Under the pieces are notes generated by a model, which had not been told where the DNA came from, searched no databases, and saw nothing but the letters and a program-made list of their open reading frames with translations. From Holdemania massiliensis AP2 (GTDB lineage Bacteria > Bacillota_I > Bacilli_A > Erysipelotrichales > Erysipelotrichaceae), in the NCBI RefSeq assembly GCF_000327285.1, contig NZ_HE998569.1:1-64000 (forward strand): 64,000 nt of DNA, in the 5' to 3' direction. Made by a program: the position numbers and the translations under genes. Below are positions 37,163 through 46,881 of this stretch, in pieces. Each line of letters starts with the position of its first letter. Position 1 is the stretch's first letter.

Positions 37163-39379
37163 ATGGTCAAATATCTTAAGCCGTTCGCGTTATCCATCGC
37201 GGCGGTCATTGTGCTGTTGTTTGCCCAGGCTCAATGTGAACTGGCTTTGCCGGATTACATGGCCGATATCGTCGATGTCGGAATTCAAAGCAGCGGGATC
37301 AGCAGCGCGGTTCCGGAAGTCATCCGGGAGAGCGAAGCGGAAAAGCTGTTTCTGTTTATGAATGAAGAAGACCGGCAGCTGTTTCAGTCCAGCTATACTT
37401 TAGTCGAGGCAGGTCAGGCCAGTGCTCAGCAGATCAAGAAAGCCCCGACGGCCGAACAGGAGCCGGTTTATTTCCTGAATTCGCTGGAGGAGGAGCAGCG
37501 CAGCCAGCTGAGCGCGGCACTGTCGCCAGCGGAAATGATTGTTCTGACAATTCCGAGCTTTAAAGAAACCGAGGCCTTTCAGGAATTGAATCTGCCGGAG
37601 GACGTAGATCTGTTTTCCCTGCTTTCGCAGATGCCGCAGGAACAATTCGACGCGGTTATGACGCAGATCAACGCCGGCATTCAGGATGCGGCTGAGAATG
37701 CTTCAACGGTAGCGTCGGCTCAATTTGTCAAAATGGAATATCGGGCGATCGGCATCAATACTGATTCCATTCAGCTCAACTATATTTTCAGCAGCGGTCT
37801 GCGTATGCTGGGGGTTGCTTTGTTCGGCACGGTCTGCGCGATTGTCGTCACGTTTTTGGCATCGCGGATCGCCGCCGGCGTTTCCCGCAACCTGCGCTTA
37901 GCGGTTTTCAGCAAGGTTGAGAACTTTTCCTCGGCGGAGTTCAATCAGTTCTCCACCGGCACGCTGATCACCCGGACAACCAACGATGTCCAGCAGATTC
38001 AGCAGGTTCTGGTGATGTTTATGCGGATCGTCGTCTACGCGCCGATCATCGGCATCGGAGCGATTATCAAGGTGCTCAATACGAATGCATCGATGACCTG
38101 GATTATTGCGTTAGTGGTTGTGATTATCATGGCGATCATGGGCATTGCCTTTGCGGTTGTTCTGCCGAAGTTCTCAATCATCCAGAAGCTGCTCGATAAG
38201 ATGAACGCGGTTCTGCGTGAGTTCCTGGACGGTCTGCCGGTTATCCGGGCTTTCAATACCCAGGCACATGAAGAAAAGCGCTTCGACAAGGTCAATAACG
38301 AGGTCACCAAAACCAATCTCTTTGTCCAGCGGACCTTAGCTTTATTGATGCCGATGATGATGCTGGTGATGAATTGCGTCGGCATTCTGATCGTCTGGGT
38401 TGGCGGTCATCAGATTGATATGGGAACGCTGCAGGTTGGCAACATGATGGCGTTCATCCAATACAGCATGCAGATTATCATGGCGTTTTTGATGATTACG
38501 ATGGTTTCTGTCATGCTGCCGCGGGCAGCGGTTTCGATCAAGCGGGTCATGGAAGTGCTCAACTGTGATCTTTCTATCAAAGATCCGAAACAGCCGAAGG
38601 CTTTCGATCCTGCTCAGCATGGCTATGTGGAGTTTAAAGATGTTGCCTTCCGCTATCCGGGCGCTGAAGAAAATGTCGTAGAAAACATTTCCTTCTTAGC
38701 TCGTCCGGGACAGACGACAGCTTTTATCGGCTCGACCGGTTCCGGCAAATCGACGATTGTGAATCTGGTCCCGCGTTTCTTTGATGTCACAGCCGGCTCG
38801 ATTGAGGTTGACGGGGTAGATATCCGGGAAGTCAGTCAGCAGGAACTTCGGCATAAAATTGGTTATGTTCCGCAGAAGGGCATGCTGTTTTCCGGGACGA
38901 TTGAATCCAATCTGCGCTATGCCGATGAAAATGCCGACTGGCCGCAGCTGAAGGGCGCTGCGGAAATTGCGCAGGCCAGTGAATTTATTGATTCCAAGCC
39001 GGAAGGTTATGATTCCCCGATCGCTCAGGGCGGCACCAATGTGTCCGGCGGTCAGAAGCAGCGGCTGTCAATTGCCCGTGCGTTAGTCCGCAATCCGGAA
39101 ATCTATATCTTTGACGATTCGTTCTCGGCGCTGGACTTCAAGACCGATGTCGCGCTGCGAAAGGCTTTGAATGAATTGTGTGAGAAGACCGGCAGTACTG
39201 TGCTGTTGGTCGCTCAGCGGATTTCATCGATCATGCATGCGGATCAGATCGTGGTCATGGATAAAGGCCATATCGCCGGCATCGGCACGCATGATGAGCT
39301 GATGAAAACCTGCGAAGTCTATCAGGAAATTGCGTATTCGCAGCTGTCAAAGGAGGAATTGGGTCATGACGAACACTAA
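37163..39379 (+). CDS. Heterodimeric ABC exporter, subunit with degenerate ATPase site (LmrC-like)
   Basis: The 738-residue half-transporter has six membrane helices and an ATPase domain. An acidic extracellular insertion of about 150 residues lies between helices 1 and 2 (about 50-200). The ATPase has Walker A GSTGSGKST, signature VSGGQKQRLS and a Walker B that reads IFDDSFSALD, where the catalytic Glu is replaced by Asp. That substitution is the hallmark of the non-hydrolysing site in LmrCD, BmrCD and TM287/288-type exporters. It works with the next gene, which overlaps it by 14 bases. Likely cargo is a drug or amphipathic metabolite. Confidence 0.92.
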   Translation: MVKYLKPFALSIAAVIVLLFAQAQCELALPDYMADIVDVGIQSSGISSAVPEVIRESEAEKLFLFMNEEDRQLFQSSYTLVEAGQASAQQIKKAPTAEQEPVYFLNSLEEEQRSQLSAALSPAEMIVLTIPSFKETEAFQELNLPEDVDLFSLLSQMPQEQFDAVMTQINAGIQDAAENASTVASAQFVKMEYRAIGINTDSIQLNYIFSSGLRMLGVALFGTVCAIVVTFLASRIAAGVSRNLRLAVFSKVENFSSAEFNQFSTGTLITRTTNDVQQIQQVLVMFMRIVVYAPIIGIGAIIKVLNTNASMTWIIALVVVIIMAIMGIAFAVVLPKFSIIQKLLDKMNAVLREFLDGLPVIRAFNTQAHEEKRFDKVNNEVTKTNLFVQRTLALLMPMMMLVMNCVGILIVWVGGHQIDMGTLQVGNMMAFIQYSMQIIMAFLMITMVSVMLPRAAVSIKRVMEVLNCDLSIKDPKQPKAFDPAQHGYVEFKDVAFRYPGAEENVVENISFLARPGQTTAFIGSTGSGKSTIVNLVPRFFDVTAGSIEVDGVDIREVSQQELRHKIGYVPQKGMLFSGTIESNLRYADENADWPQLKGAAEIAQASEFIDSKPEGYDSPIAQGGTNVSGGQKQRLSIARALVRNPEIYIFDDSFSALDFKTDVALRKALNELCEKTGSTVLLVAQRISSIMHADQIVVMDKGHIAGIGTHDELMKTCEVYQEIAYSQLSKEELGHDEH

Positions 39380-41240
39380 ACATAATCCGAAACCGACGAT
39401 GCGCCGCGGTCCGATGGGCGGGGGTCATGGAATGCGCGGCACAGGCGAAAAAGCCAAAGATTTCAATGGGACAATGAAACAGCTTCTGCGCTATATCAAG
39501 CCTTATTCGCTGTCGATGTTCTTTGGCATTTTGTTTGCAGCGGTGGCCACGGTGATGACCGTTGTCGGACCGAAGATACTCGGCAAAGCGACGACGGAGC
39601 TGGCCGTTGGACTGCATGCCAAAGCGGTTGGTACAGGGGGAATCAACTTCGGCCGGATCGCTGAAATTCTGATTTTCTTACTGTGTCTGTACGGCTTATC
39701 CGCCTTGTTTAATTATTTCCAGCACTGGCTGATGGCCGGCGTCGCGCAGAAGGCTTCCTATGATCTGCGCAAAGCGCTGGCGGAAAAGATTGACCGGCTG
39801 CCGTTTAAATACTTCGACGGGCATTCCCATGGTGATCTTCTGTCTAGGGCGACCAACGACGTCGATACGGTATCGCAAACGTTGAATCAATCATTGGCTA
39901 ATATCATTACCGCTATGGTTCAGCTCATCGGCTTTACGATCATCATGTTGTCGATCAGCTGGGAAATGACCTTAATGGCCTTCTGTGTCCTGCCGCTTTC
40001 GGCAATTCTGGTTCTGCAGATCGTCAAGCGTTCGCAGCGTTTCTTCGCTCGTCAGCAGGCGGCTTTGGGCGCGGTAAACGGACATATTGAAGAAATGTAT
40101 TCCGGGCATATCGTCATGAAAGCCTTCAATGGCGAGGCCCGTTCAATTCAAGAATTCAGTGAGCACAACCAGAAGCTGTATGATTCAGCCTGGAAATCTC
40201 AGTTTCTAAGCGGCATGATGCAGCCGCTGACCACCTTGATCGGCAATATCGGGTATGTCGGTGTTTGTATCTTAGGCGGCTGGCTGACGATTAAGGGCGC
40301 TATTGAAATCGGTGATATTCAGGCGTTCATCCAGTATGTCCGCAACTTTAACCAGCCGATCAATCAGCTGTCGCAGGCAGTAAATGTGCTGCAGTCCACA
40401 GCCGCGGCGGCGGAACGTGTCTTTGAATTCTTAAATGAAGAAGAAGAAATAGCAGAAACCGAAAATCCGGTTCCGGTTCGCGACCGGCATGGAAAATCCC
40501 TGATTCAGGGACAGGTTACTTTTGAAAACGTCCATTTCGGCTACAATCCGGATAAGATCATCATCAATGATTTCTCAATGTTCATCAATGCCGGCAAGCG
40601 CGTGGCGATCGTCGGTCCGACAGGCGCCGGCAAGACGACGATTGTTAAGCTGCTGATGCGCTTCTATGAACTGAACAGCGGTACGATCTATGTGGATGGT
40701 CAGGATATCCGCAATTACCGGCGGTCTGATCTGCGTTCGTTGTTTGGCATGGTGCTTCAGGATGCCTGGCTGTTTAACGGAACGGTGATGGAGAACCTTC
40801 GTTACGGACGGCTGGATGCGACGGATCAGGAAGTCATCGCGGCGGCGAAGGCAGCACATGTCGATCACTTCATCCGGACGCTGGATCACGGCTATCAGAC
40901 GATGATCGACGGCGATTCCGGCAATATTTCTCAGGGTCAGAAGCAGCTGTTGACAATCGCGCGGGCCTTCCTGGCGGATCCGAAGATTCTGATTCTTGAC
41001 GAAGCGACTTCCTCTGTAGACACCCGGACCGAAGTTCTGATTCAGAAAGGGATGGAAACCTTGATGAAAGGCCGGACAAGCTTCATCATTGCTCACCGTC
41101 TGTCAACGATTCGGGATGCCGATCTGATTCTGGTTATGAAAGAAGGCGACATCGTCGAAGCCGGAACACATGATTCTCTGATGGCGGACAATGGATTCTA
41201 CGCTTCCCTGTATAATTCACAGTTTGAAGATTGTGAATAA
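39366..41240 (+). CDS. Heterodimeric ABC exporter, catalytic subunit (LmrD-like)
   Basis: The 624-residue partner has a Gly/Arg/Met-rich cytosolic start (MRRGPMGGGHGMRGTG), six membrane helices and a full ATPase with Walker A GPTGAGKTT, signature ISQGQKQLLT and canonical Walker B ILILDEATSSVD, plus the switch histidine in IIAHRLST. The signature reads SQGQ rather than SGGQ, which faces the degenerate site in heterodimers. The ATG at 39366 has AAAGGAGG upstream and lies inside the end of the first subunit gene, so the two are translated together. Confidence 0.93.
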   Translation: MTNTKHNPKPTMRRGPMGGGHGMRGTGEKAKDFNGTMKQLLRYIKPYSLSMFFGILFAAVATVMTVVGPKILGKATTELAVGLHAKAVGTGGINFGRIAEILIFLLCLYGLSALFNYFQHWLMAGVAQKASYDLRKALAEKIDRLPFKYFDGHSHGDLLSRATNDVDTVSQTLNQSLANIITAMVQLIGFTIIMLSISWEMTLMAFCVLPLSAILVLQIVKRSQRFFARQQAALGAVNGHIEEMYSGHIVMKAFNGEARSIQEFSEHNQKLYDSAWKSQFLSGMMQPLTTLIGNIGYVGVCILGGWLTIKGAIEIGDIQAFIQYVRNFNQPINQLSQAVNVLQSTAAAAERVFEFLNEEEEIAETENPVPVRDRHGKSLIQGQVTFENVHFGYNPDKIIINDFSMFINAGKRVAIVGPTGAGKTTIVKLLMRFYELNSGTIYVDGQDIRNYRRSDLRSLFGMVLQDAWLFNGTVMENLRYGRLDATDQEVIAAAKAAHVDHFIRTLDHGYQTMIDGDSGNISQGQKQLLTIARAFLADPKILILDEATSSVDTRTEVLIQKGMETLMKGRTSFIIAHRLSTIRDADLILVMKEGDIVEAGTHDSLMADNGFYASLYNSQFEDCE

Positions 41241-41260
41241 TCATCACTCAGTTTCATTAT

Positions 41261-41288
41261 AGACTTGGTCTGACGGCCAGGTCTTTTC
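41261..41288 (+). terminator. Terminator of the exporter operon
   Basis: The arms AGACTTGG (41261-41268) and CCAGGTCT (41277-41284) are followed by TTTTC, with one G-T pair in the stem. Confidence 0.65.
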
Positions 41289-41378
41289 TTATAGCGGAAC
41301 AAACGCTTGACATCGATAATTCAAATGAATATCATGAAGCTGGATAAGGGTAAAGCCAGCCCGGCAAGGAGGGAAAAG

Positions 41379-42074
41379 ATGATTTATATTACAGGCGATA
41401 CGCATGGCCGGTTTGAGCGGGTCGAGCAGTTTTGTAAAAGTCAGAAGACAAAACTTCAGGACATTTTGATCATTCTCGGCGACGCTGGAATTAACTTCAG
41501 CGGAGGACTGCGGGATCAGGAAAAGAAGCGGTTTCTCAGTTCCCTTCCGATCACGCTTTTCTGCATCCATGGCAACCATGAGAAACGGCCTCAGACCATC
41601 GCAGGCTATCAACTTCAAGAATGGCACGGCGGTCAGGTTTACGTGGAAGCGGAGTATCCTCATCTCTGTTTTGCCAAAGATGGCGAGCTCTTTGATCTGG
41701 ATGGAAAACGAACGATAGTCATCGGCGGGGCCTACAGTGTGGATAAGTGGACTCGGTTAATGTATGGATTCGGCTGGTGGCCGGACGAACAGCCAACCGA
41801 TGCGATAAAGCAGGATGTCCAGCGGCAATTAGAACAACAAAATTGGAATGTCGATGTCGTCCTGAGTCATACTGTACCGTTAAAATATGAGCCTACAGAA
41901 GTGTTTTTAGAAGGTGTCGATCAAAGTCAGGTCGATAAATCAACGGAACAGTGGCTCAATCAGATTGAAAACCAACTCACTTATAGAAAATGGTATGCCG
42001 GACATTATCATACCGAAAAAGAAATGGATCAATTAGAAATCATGTTCGAAAACATTAAAGAATTCAGCCTGTGA
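41379..42074 (+). CDS. Calcineurin-like metallophosphoesterase
   Basis: The 231-residue cytosolic protein has the full two-metal set: GDTHGRF, GDAGIN, GNHEKRP, LSHTVP and AGHYHTEKE. It should hydrolyse phosphomono- or diesters, but the substrate is not evident. It starts at ATG 41379 behind AAGGAGGG; the frame remains open upstream but lacks signals. It is monocistronic with a terminator at 42090-42116. Confidence 0.88.
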   Translation: MIYITGDTHGRFERVEQFCKSQKTKLQDILIILGDAGINFSGGLRDQEKKRFLSSLPITLFCIHGNHEKRPQTIAGYQLQEWHGGQVYVEAEYPHLCFAKDGELFDLDGKRTIVIGGAYSVDKWTRLMYGFGWWPDEQPTDAIKQDVQRQLEQQNWNVDVVLSHTVPLKYEPTEVFLEGVDQSQVDKSTEQWLNQIENQLTYRKWYAGHYHTEKEMDQLEIMFENIKEFSL

Positions 42075-42089
42075 TTTCATTCTTGTCAG

Positions 42090-42116
42090 CCCGCAAATTG
42101 AGTTCTGCGGGTTTTC
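42090..42116 (+). terminator. Terminator of the phosphoesterase gene
   Basis: The arms CCCGCA (42090-42095) and TGCGGG (42106-42111) are followed by TTTTC. Confidence 0.7.
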
Positions 42117-42225
42117 TATGAATACAAAGTGAAAGATGCAGAATTAAAAATTTCAAAAAACGAATGAGAGTCTTACATTTCCATGACTTTGCGCCGGCGC
42201 AGCATCCAACCGAAAAAATACCGTG

Positions 42226-42362
42226 TATAATAAAATTAGGAAAGAACTCTGAACCTATTCTGCAAAGACTGATGAACGAAATGATCCTCGAAAGCAGAAA
42301 TCATAAAATAGAATCATAGAACTTGAGGATCTCTGCTGAAAGGAATCATTCAGCATTTTTTC
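42226..42362 (+). promoter_or_regulatory. Probable attenuated leader of the surface-protein gene
   Basis: After TATAAT (42226-42231) the leader contains GATCCTC (42283-42289) complementary to GAGGATC (42325-42331), and AGCAGA (42293-42298) complementary to TCTGCT (42332-42337). A terminator-like hairpin GCTGAA/TTCAGC (42335-42340 and 42349-42354) then runs into six T. The AGCAGA-TCTGCT pairing would take up the left arm of that hairpin, so two exclusive folds exist. No known riboswitch class is recognised. Confidence 0.5.
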
Positions 42363-42455
42363 GGTATTTTCGAATGGGAGAGTCCTGTTGGTCAGTACCG
42401 GATGGATCACATAACAGAGGGTTTCCGAATAACTTGAATGCAAAGGAGGGATATC

Positions 42456-45329
42456 ATGAAGAAGAAAAGAGGGCATTCGATTTTGATCGCAGGATTGTCG
42501 CTGGGCATGTTCTTCGCGCTGCAGCCTGTTGCCGCTCAAACGCCGTCAACAGAACAGAAGGATCAGGCTTCAATTCATTTTGCGGATCCGGAGCCCCTGA
42601 ATTGGAATACGAATCTCGATCTTTCAAAGAAACGAACATCTCAAACTCACGGCGAGGTGACGATTGATTCCTTTGATCCTTTGCCGTCTGCCATCGCAAA
42701 ACAAAGTGTGGCTGTCGGCACGCCGGAGAATAAGCTGAATCTGCCGAAGACTCTGACCGGTATCGATTCACAAGGGAACACGGCAGCGGAAATTAAGGTA
42801 ACGTGGAAAAACAAAGGGGATGCGTATGATCCTTCCAAGGTTCAGGATTATACGTTCATTGCCGAATTAAGCGCGGGATATCTTCCTGGCAAAACGGCCA
42901 GTCTGCCGGAAATTATCGTGACGGTGACGGGTTTTCAGCCAACGACGCTGCCGGAGAACTATGTGCGGCTGACGATGAAGGCCGGCGAGCTGGAAACAAG
43001 AATCAAAAAGGGACAGGTAAAACCGGAAAAGATTGCGGCGTTGTTCATCGAAGGCGCCATGAATGACGACGATATCAAGTATATTCGTGCGAACTTAACG
43101 AATTTGAAGACGCTGAATTTGGAAAAGACATCTTTGACCCAGATTTCAGCGCAGGCGTTTCAGGGCATGACGAAGCTGGAGAACGTTGTTCTGCCCAATA
43201 CGTTAATGAAGATTGAAGATCAGGCTTTTGCCGGATGCACCCAATTAAAATCCTTGAATTTGTCCAAGGTTACGTCCATCGGCGAGAGTGCTTTTGCGGA
43301 CTGCGCCGCTTTAGGGGCTGTGGATCTTTCCCAGGTACAAGCGCTGGGAAAGAAAGCTTTTTCCGGCTGTACACAGCTGACGTTGGCGGCCAATACGCAA
43401 TTCAACGAAGCGCTGAAGCAGATCAGTGAATTCGCTTTTGAAGGCTGTAAAAATCTATCAGAAATCAACCTGTCTCAGGTTACGGAGATCGGTGCCAGTG
43501 CGTTTAAGAACTGCGAAAAGCTGACATTAAAAGCCGGAACCGGATTGAATGAAAATTATACAACAATTAATGCTTCGACCTTCTATGGCTGCAGCAGTCT
43601 GACTACTGTAGATTTATCGCATGTTACCTCCATTGGAGCCAGCGCTTTCGATCAATGCAGCAAGCTTGGCGAAGTCGATTTATCGCAGGTGACCTCTTTG
43701 GGTGATTCCGCTTTTGAAGGCTGCAGCTCACTGAAGCTGAAAGCACAGACAAACTTGAATCCAGGTTTAAGCGCCATCGGCAAGCGGTCCTTCGCTCAAT
43801 GCTCATCATTGAGTCAGATTGATTTGTCCAAGGTCCAAACGATCGGTGAGGGAGCTTTTGTGGGCTGCACGTCGATCAGCGAAGTCAATTTGCTTAAGCT
43901 GACAGAACTGGGCGCGAAAGCCTTGAAAGACTGCACGGGACTCAAAGTTCTGGCCCTGCCGCAGAACAAACCGAATTGGAGTGCAGATTCCTTTGAAAAT
44001 GTTCCGTCGGTTCTGTTGATGTTTGAAAACGGCAAAGCATATTCAGATTTGTCCGGTCTGCCAAACGGTTCGGCAGCTCCGGTCATTGAAGGCAAGGATA
44101 TTCAGGCTGGTGAAACGCTGGAGCTGACAGTTAAGCTTCCAGTCAGCATCAATGTGACGTATCAATGGAGTTTTAACGGGACCGCGATGGCCTCGCAAAC
44201 CAATTCAACACTAAAAATTGATCAGGCTCAGGTCAGCCATGGCGGAACCTATCAATGTGATGTCACTTGGGGAACCTGGGTTCAGCGGGCGGAAAAGACA
44301 ATCAAGGTAACTCCGAAACCAACCCCATCTCCATCTCCAACTCCAACCCCGACGCCAACGCCAACCCCTCAGCCGGTACATGAACATGATTATGGGCCGA
44401 TGCAGTCCGATCCGACGTGGCATTACCGCGAATGTGTGGACGGCGACGGGGCGAAGGCCGAAATCGCGGAGCATACGCCGAGTGACTGGATTATTATTGA
44501 AAAGGCGACGGCGACCAAGGCTGGAAGTAAAAAGAAAGTCTGCACCATCTGCGGAAGACAGCTGGAATGGCAGGCCATCCCGGCAACGGGTCCGGAATAC
44601 ACATTCAAAACGCTGAAATCCAAGGAAGCTCAGCTTGAGATCCGCGGTGATTTTTCCACCAATGCCAGTCTGGCGACAACCGCTGATTTACCGCATAAAG
44701 AAGGAACCTGCGATGCCTGCGACGCGATCCGTGAACAACAAAAAGCTGCCGGCTGGCTCACAGGTCATCGTCTGCAGCTTAAAGCCGGAAAGTACAAAGG
44801 TGATCTGACCGTCGAAATCACAACGGATAAAAAAGACGGAACCGAAGTGGAACTGTGGATCTGCCAGGATAAAACGTTGGTGAAGGAAACGAAGAAGGTC
44901 AAGTCAGGAACAGTTTCGATCACTTTGAAAACCTGGCCGGATTATATTGGACTTTCGGAAGTGCCGGTGAAGATCAGTGGTCTGCCGGGTTCGCTGTCAT
45001 TAACGGTTGGTGAACAAACTACGTTAAAACCTGTCCCATCGGGCGGAACCTGGGAATATGATCACTCCATTCTGGAAGTAACACAGAACGAAGACAGCTT
45101 CACGGTAAAAGCTCTGCAGGTGGGAGAAACAACGTGCACCTATTCGGCAGAAGGCGATCAGTACAGTCTGAAAGCACAGGTGAAGGAAAAAGCCGCAGAT
45201 CCGGCACCGGAAACGAAAAAAACCGGAAGCATCGTCCCGTTTGCGATTGGAATTCTGGTGTTTGCGGCTGTGGTTCTGATCGGCGGAGCCGTGTTCCTGA
45301 AGCGTCAGATTGACAAATCGCAAGGCTGA
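42456..45329 (+). CDS. BspA-like leucine-rich-repeat surface protein
   Basis: The 957-residue protein has a signal peptide (cut near QPVAAQTP), an N-terminal Ig-like or bacterial sugar-binding region, and about a dozen LRR_5/BspA repeats (residues of roughly 190-510, for example LTQISAQAFQGMTKLENVVL). An Ig-like domain (VTYQWSFNGT...GGTYQCDV), a Pro-Thr/Ser stalk (TPSPSPTPTPTPTP), a Cys-containing HEHDYGP domain and a final transmembrane helix with basic tail follow. It is a wall-spanning adhesin or host-interaction protein held by its C-terminal helix, with no LPXTG motif. The ATG at 42456 has AAAGGAGGG. A terminator follows at 45366-45400. Confidence 0.9.
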   Translation: MKKKRGHSILIAGLSLGMFFALQPVAAQTPSTEQKDQASIHFADPEPLNWNTNLDLSKKRTSQTHGEVTIDSFDPLPSAIAKQSVAVGTPENKLNLPKTLTGIDSQGNTAAEIKVTWKNKGDAYDPSKVQDYTFIAELSAGYLPGKTASLPEIIVTVTGFQPTTLPENYVRLTMKAGELETRIKKGQVKPEKIAALFIEGAMNDDDIKYIRANLTNLKTLNLEKTSLTQISAQAFQGMTKLENVVLPNTLMKIEDQAFAGCTQLKSLNLSKVTSIGESAFADCAALGAVDLSQVQALGKKAFSGCTQLTLAANTQFNEALKQISEFAFEGCKNLSEINLSQVTEIGASAFKNCEKLTLKAGTGLNENYTTINASTFYGCSSLTTVDLSHVTSIGASAFDQCSKLGEVDLSQVTSLGDSAFEGCSSLKLKAQTNLNPGLSAIGKRSFAQCSSLSQIDLSKVQTIGEGAFVGCTSISEVNLLKLTELGAKALKDCTGLKVLALPQNKPNWSADSFENVPSVLLMFENGKAYSDLSGLPNGSAAPVIEGKDIQAGETLELTVKLPVSINVTYQWSFNGTAMASQTNSTLKIDQAQVSHGGTYQCDVTWGTWVQRAEKTIKVTPKPTPSPSPTPTPTPTPTPQPVHEHDYGPMQSDPTWHYRECVDGDGAKAEIAEHTPSDWIIIEKATATKAGSKKKVCTICGRQLEWQAIPATGPEYTFKTLKSKEAQLEIRGDFSTNASLATTADLPHKEGTCDACDAIREQQKAAGWLTGHRLQLKAGKYKGDLTVEITTDKKDGTEVELWICQDKTLVKETKKVKSGTVSITLKTWPDYIGLSEVPVKISGLPGSLSLTVGEQTTLKPVPSGGTWEYDHSILEVTQNEDSFTVKALQVGETTCTYSAEGDQYSLKAQVKEKAADPAPETKKTGSIVPFAIGILVFAAVVLIGGAVFLKRQIDKSQG

Positions 45330-45365
45330 TCTGAACGCAGCTTCAAAGATTTCCATTTTAATTCT

Positions 45366-45400
45366 AATCAGCGTAACCCTACAACGGCTGCGCTGATTTT
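45366..45400 (+). terminator. Terminator of the surface-protein gene
   Basis: The arms AATCAGCG (45366-45373) and CGCTGATT (45391-45398) run into a T-tract. Confidence 0.75.
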
Positions 45401-45526
45401 TCGTTTATTGGGAAGGATCGACCCCAAGCTCAAAAAAGCTATTTCCGACGTATAAATTAAGCTTCAATTTTAAACAGAATTTTGCTGAGCGGTCAGAAGC
45501 TCTGTGTTTATCTTCATGACTTACTA

Positions 45527-45554
45527 TTCAATTTTTAAGCTGTTTTGTTATAAT
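45527..45554 (+). promoter_or_regulatory. Promoter of the two-component genes
   Basis: TTCAAT (45527-45532), a 16-base spacer and TATAAT (45549-45554) precede the kinase start by 37 bases. Confidence 0.6.
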
Positions 45555-45591
45555 ATTGTCGGCTTGGTTATGAGAATCGGGGGAATGGGTT

Positions 45592-46881
45592 ATGGATAAT
45601 CTGATCATTGCCAACATTGCGCTGGATCTTTTCTGTTTATTCTTATCTTTGATTCCGATTATATACCTAATGAATGACCAGCGTTATCAATACAAGCTAA
45701 ATCGTTACTTTTTAGGGATCAGTATTGCCAACGGCACGATGATCATAGGAGATTTGGGTGATTGGTGTATTCGAGATGTTGCAACACAGAATCTGAGCAT
45801 AATTCTTTCTTTGCTTTCTCTGTTGTTTTATGTCAGTTCTGCCTTTTTACTGTATTTTTTTGCCCAATATCTTGTTGAATATTTAAAGCTGACAGCCAAA
45901 GCAAGAAGAAGTTTTTTAACTGTTGCTGCATTGTTGTGCGCAGTCCAGATATTTTTTGCGGTACTCAGTCCATGGACAGGCGCTTTTTTCCGCATCACCG
46001 AAAATGGATATCAACGAGGCGCGTTGTTTGCGATTTCCCAAGGGGTGCCGTTATTCTGTTATCTTTCTTTTACTTATCTGGTCATTTTGTGCCGAAAAAA
46101 ACTAACCCGCCGGGAATTATTTTTCTTCCTGCTGTATATTTTTATACCGTTGGTAGCCGGCGTTCTGCAGATGTTTTTTCGGGGAATTGCGGTTCTCAAC
46201 GTCGGCGTTACGTTGGCGCTGCTGCTTATTTTTGTCAACATTCAGTCTGGGCAGGATCTGCTGATGAAGCAGCAGGAAAAAGAATTAATGGAATCCCGAA
46301 TTGAAATCATGCTTTCTCAAATTCAGCCGCATTTTCTGTACAATGCCCTAACTACGATTAGTCAACTCTGCGATGCAGATCCCAAACAAGCGAAAGAAGC
46401 CATTCATGATTTTGCCTGTTTCCTGAGAGGGAATATGGATGCGTTAAAAAGTAAGGCGCCGATTCCTTTTGAACAAGAGCTTTATCATGCGGAAAATTAT
46501 CTGGCGCTTGAACAGCAGCGGTTTCAGGATCGTCTACGCATCATTTATGAGATTACCGCTCGAGATTTTTCCATCCCCTCCCTAACGCTGCAGCCCATTG
46601 TGGAAAATGCAGTGCGTCACGGTGTTTTAAAACGAGAGGAAGGCGGACAGATTATCATCCGCACAGAGGAAACAGATCAAGCTTTCATTGTTCGTGTTGC
46701 CGATGACGGCCCTGGAATATCAAACGACAGCATTACTGGGGATTCGCAGTCGCACATCGGTATTGAAAATGTACGGAGTCGTTTGGCAATTCTCTGCCAA
46801 GGAACATTAACCTTGCAAAGTAAGGAAGGCATGGGGACTATTGTCACGGTTGTCATTCCCAAGGAGGTGCAGAGTGAATGA
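45592..46881 (+). CDS. LytS/YesM-type sensor histidine kinase
   Basis: The 429-residue protein has seven predicted membrane helices (about 5-215), a short coiled segment, and a HisKA-type domain with the phospho-acceptor in SQIQPHFLYNALTTI. An ATPase domain follows with N-box LQPIVENAVRHG, G1 DDGPGIS and G2 SHIGIENVRSRL. The first part resembles a 7TM sensor. It should phosphorylate the regulator encoded next, whose start overlaps its stop (ATGA at 46878). The stimulus is unknown, perhaps a membrane or extracellular signal. Confidence 0.9.
   Translation: MDNLIIANIALDLFCLFLSLIPIIYLMNDQRYQYKLNRYFLGISIANGTMIIGDLGDWCIRDVATQNLSIILSLLSLLFYVSSAFLLYFFAQYLVEYLKLTAKARRSFLTVAALLCAVQIFFAVLSPWTGAFFRITENGYQRGALFAISQGVPLFCYLSFTYLVILCRKKLTRRELFFFLLYIFIPLVAGVLQMFFRGIAVLNVGVTLALLLIFVNIQSGQDLLMKQQEKELMESRIEIMLSQIQPHFLYNALTTISQLCDADPKQAKEAIHDFACFLRGNMDALKSKAPIPFEQELYHAENYLALEQQRFQDRLRIIYEITARDFSIPSLTLQPIVENAVRHGVLKREEGGQIIIRTEETDQAFIVRVADDGPGISNDSITGDSQSHIGIENVRSRLAILCQGTLTLQSKEGMGTIVTVVIPKEVQSE

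Noticed and set aside
44311..44380. Short tandem repeat of Pro-Thr/Ser codons that might suggest phase variation
   Set aside because: It encodes the stalk of the surface protein and is too degenerate at the DNA level for slippage.
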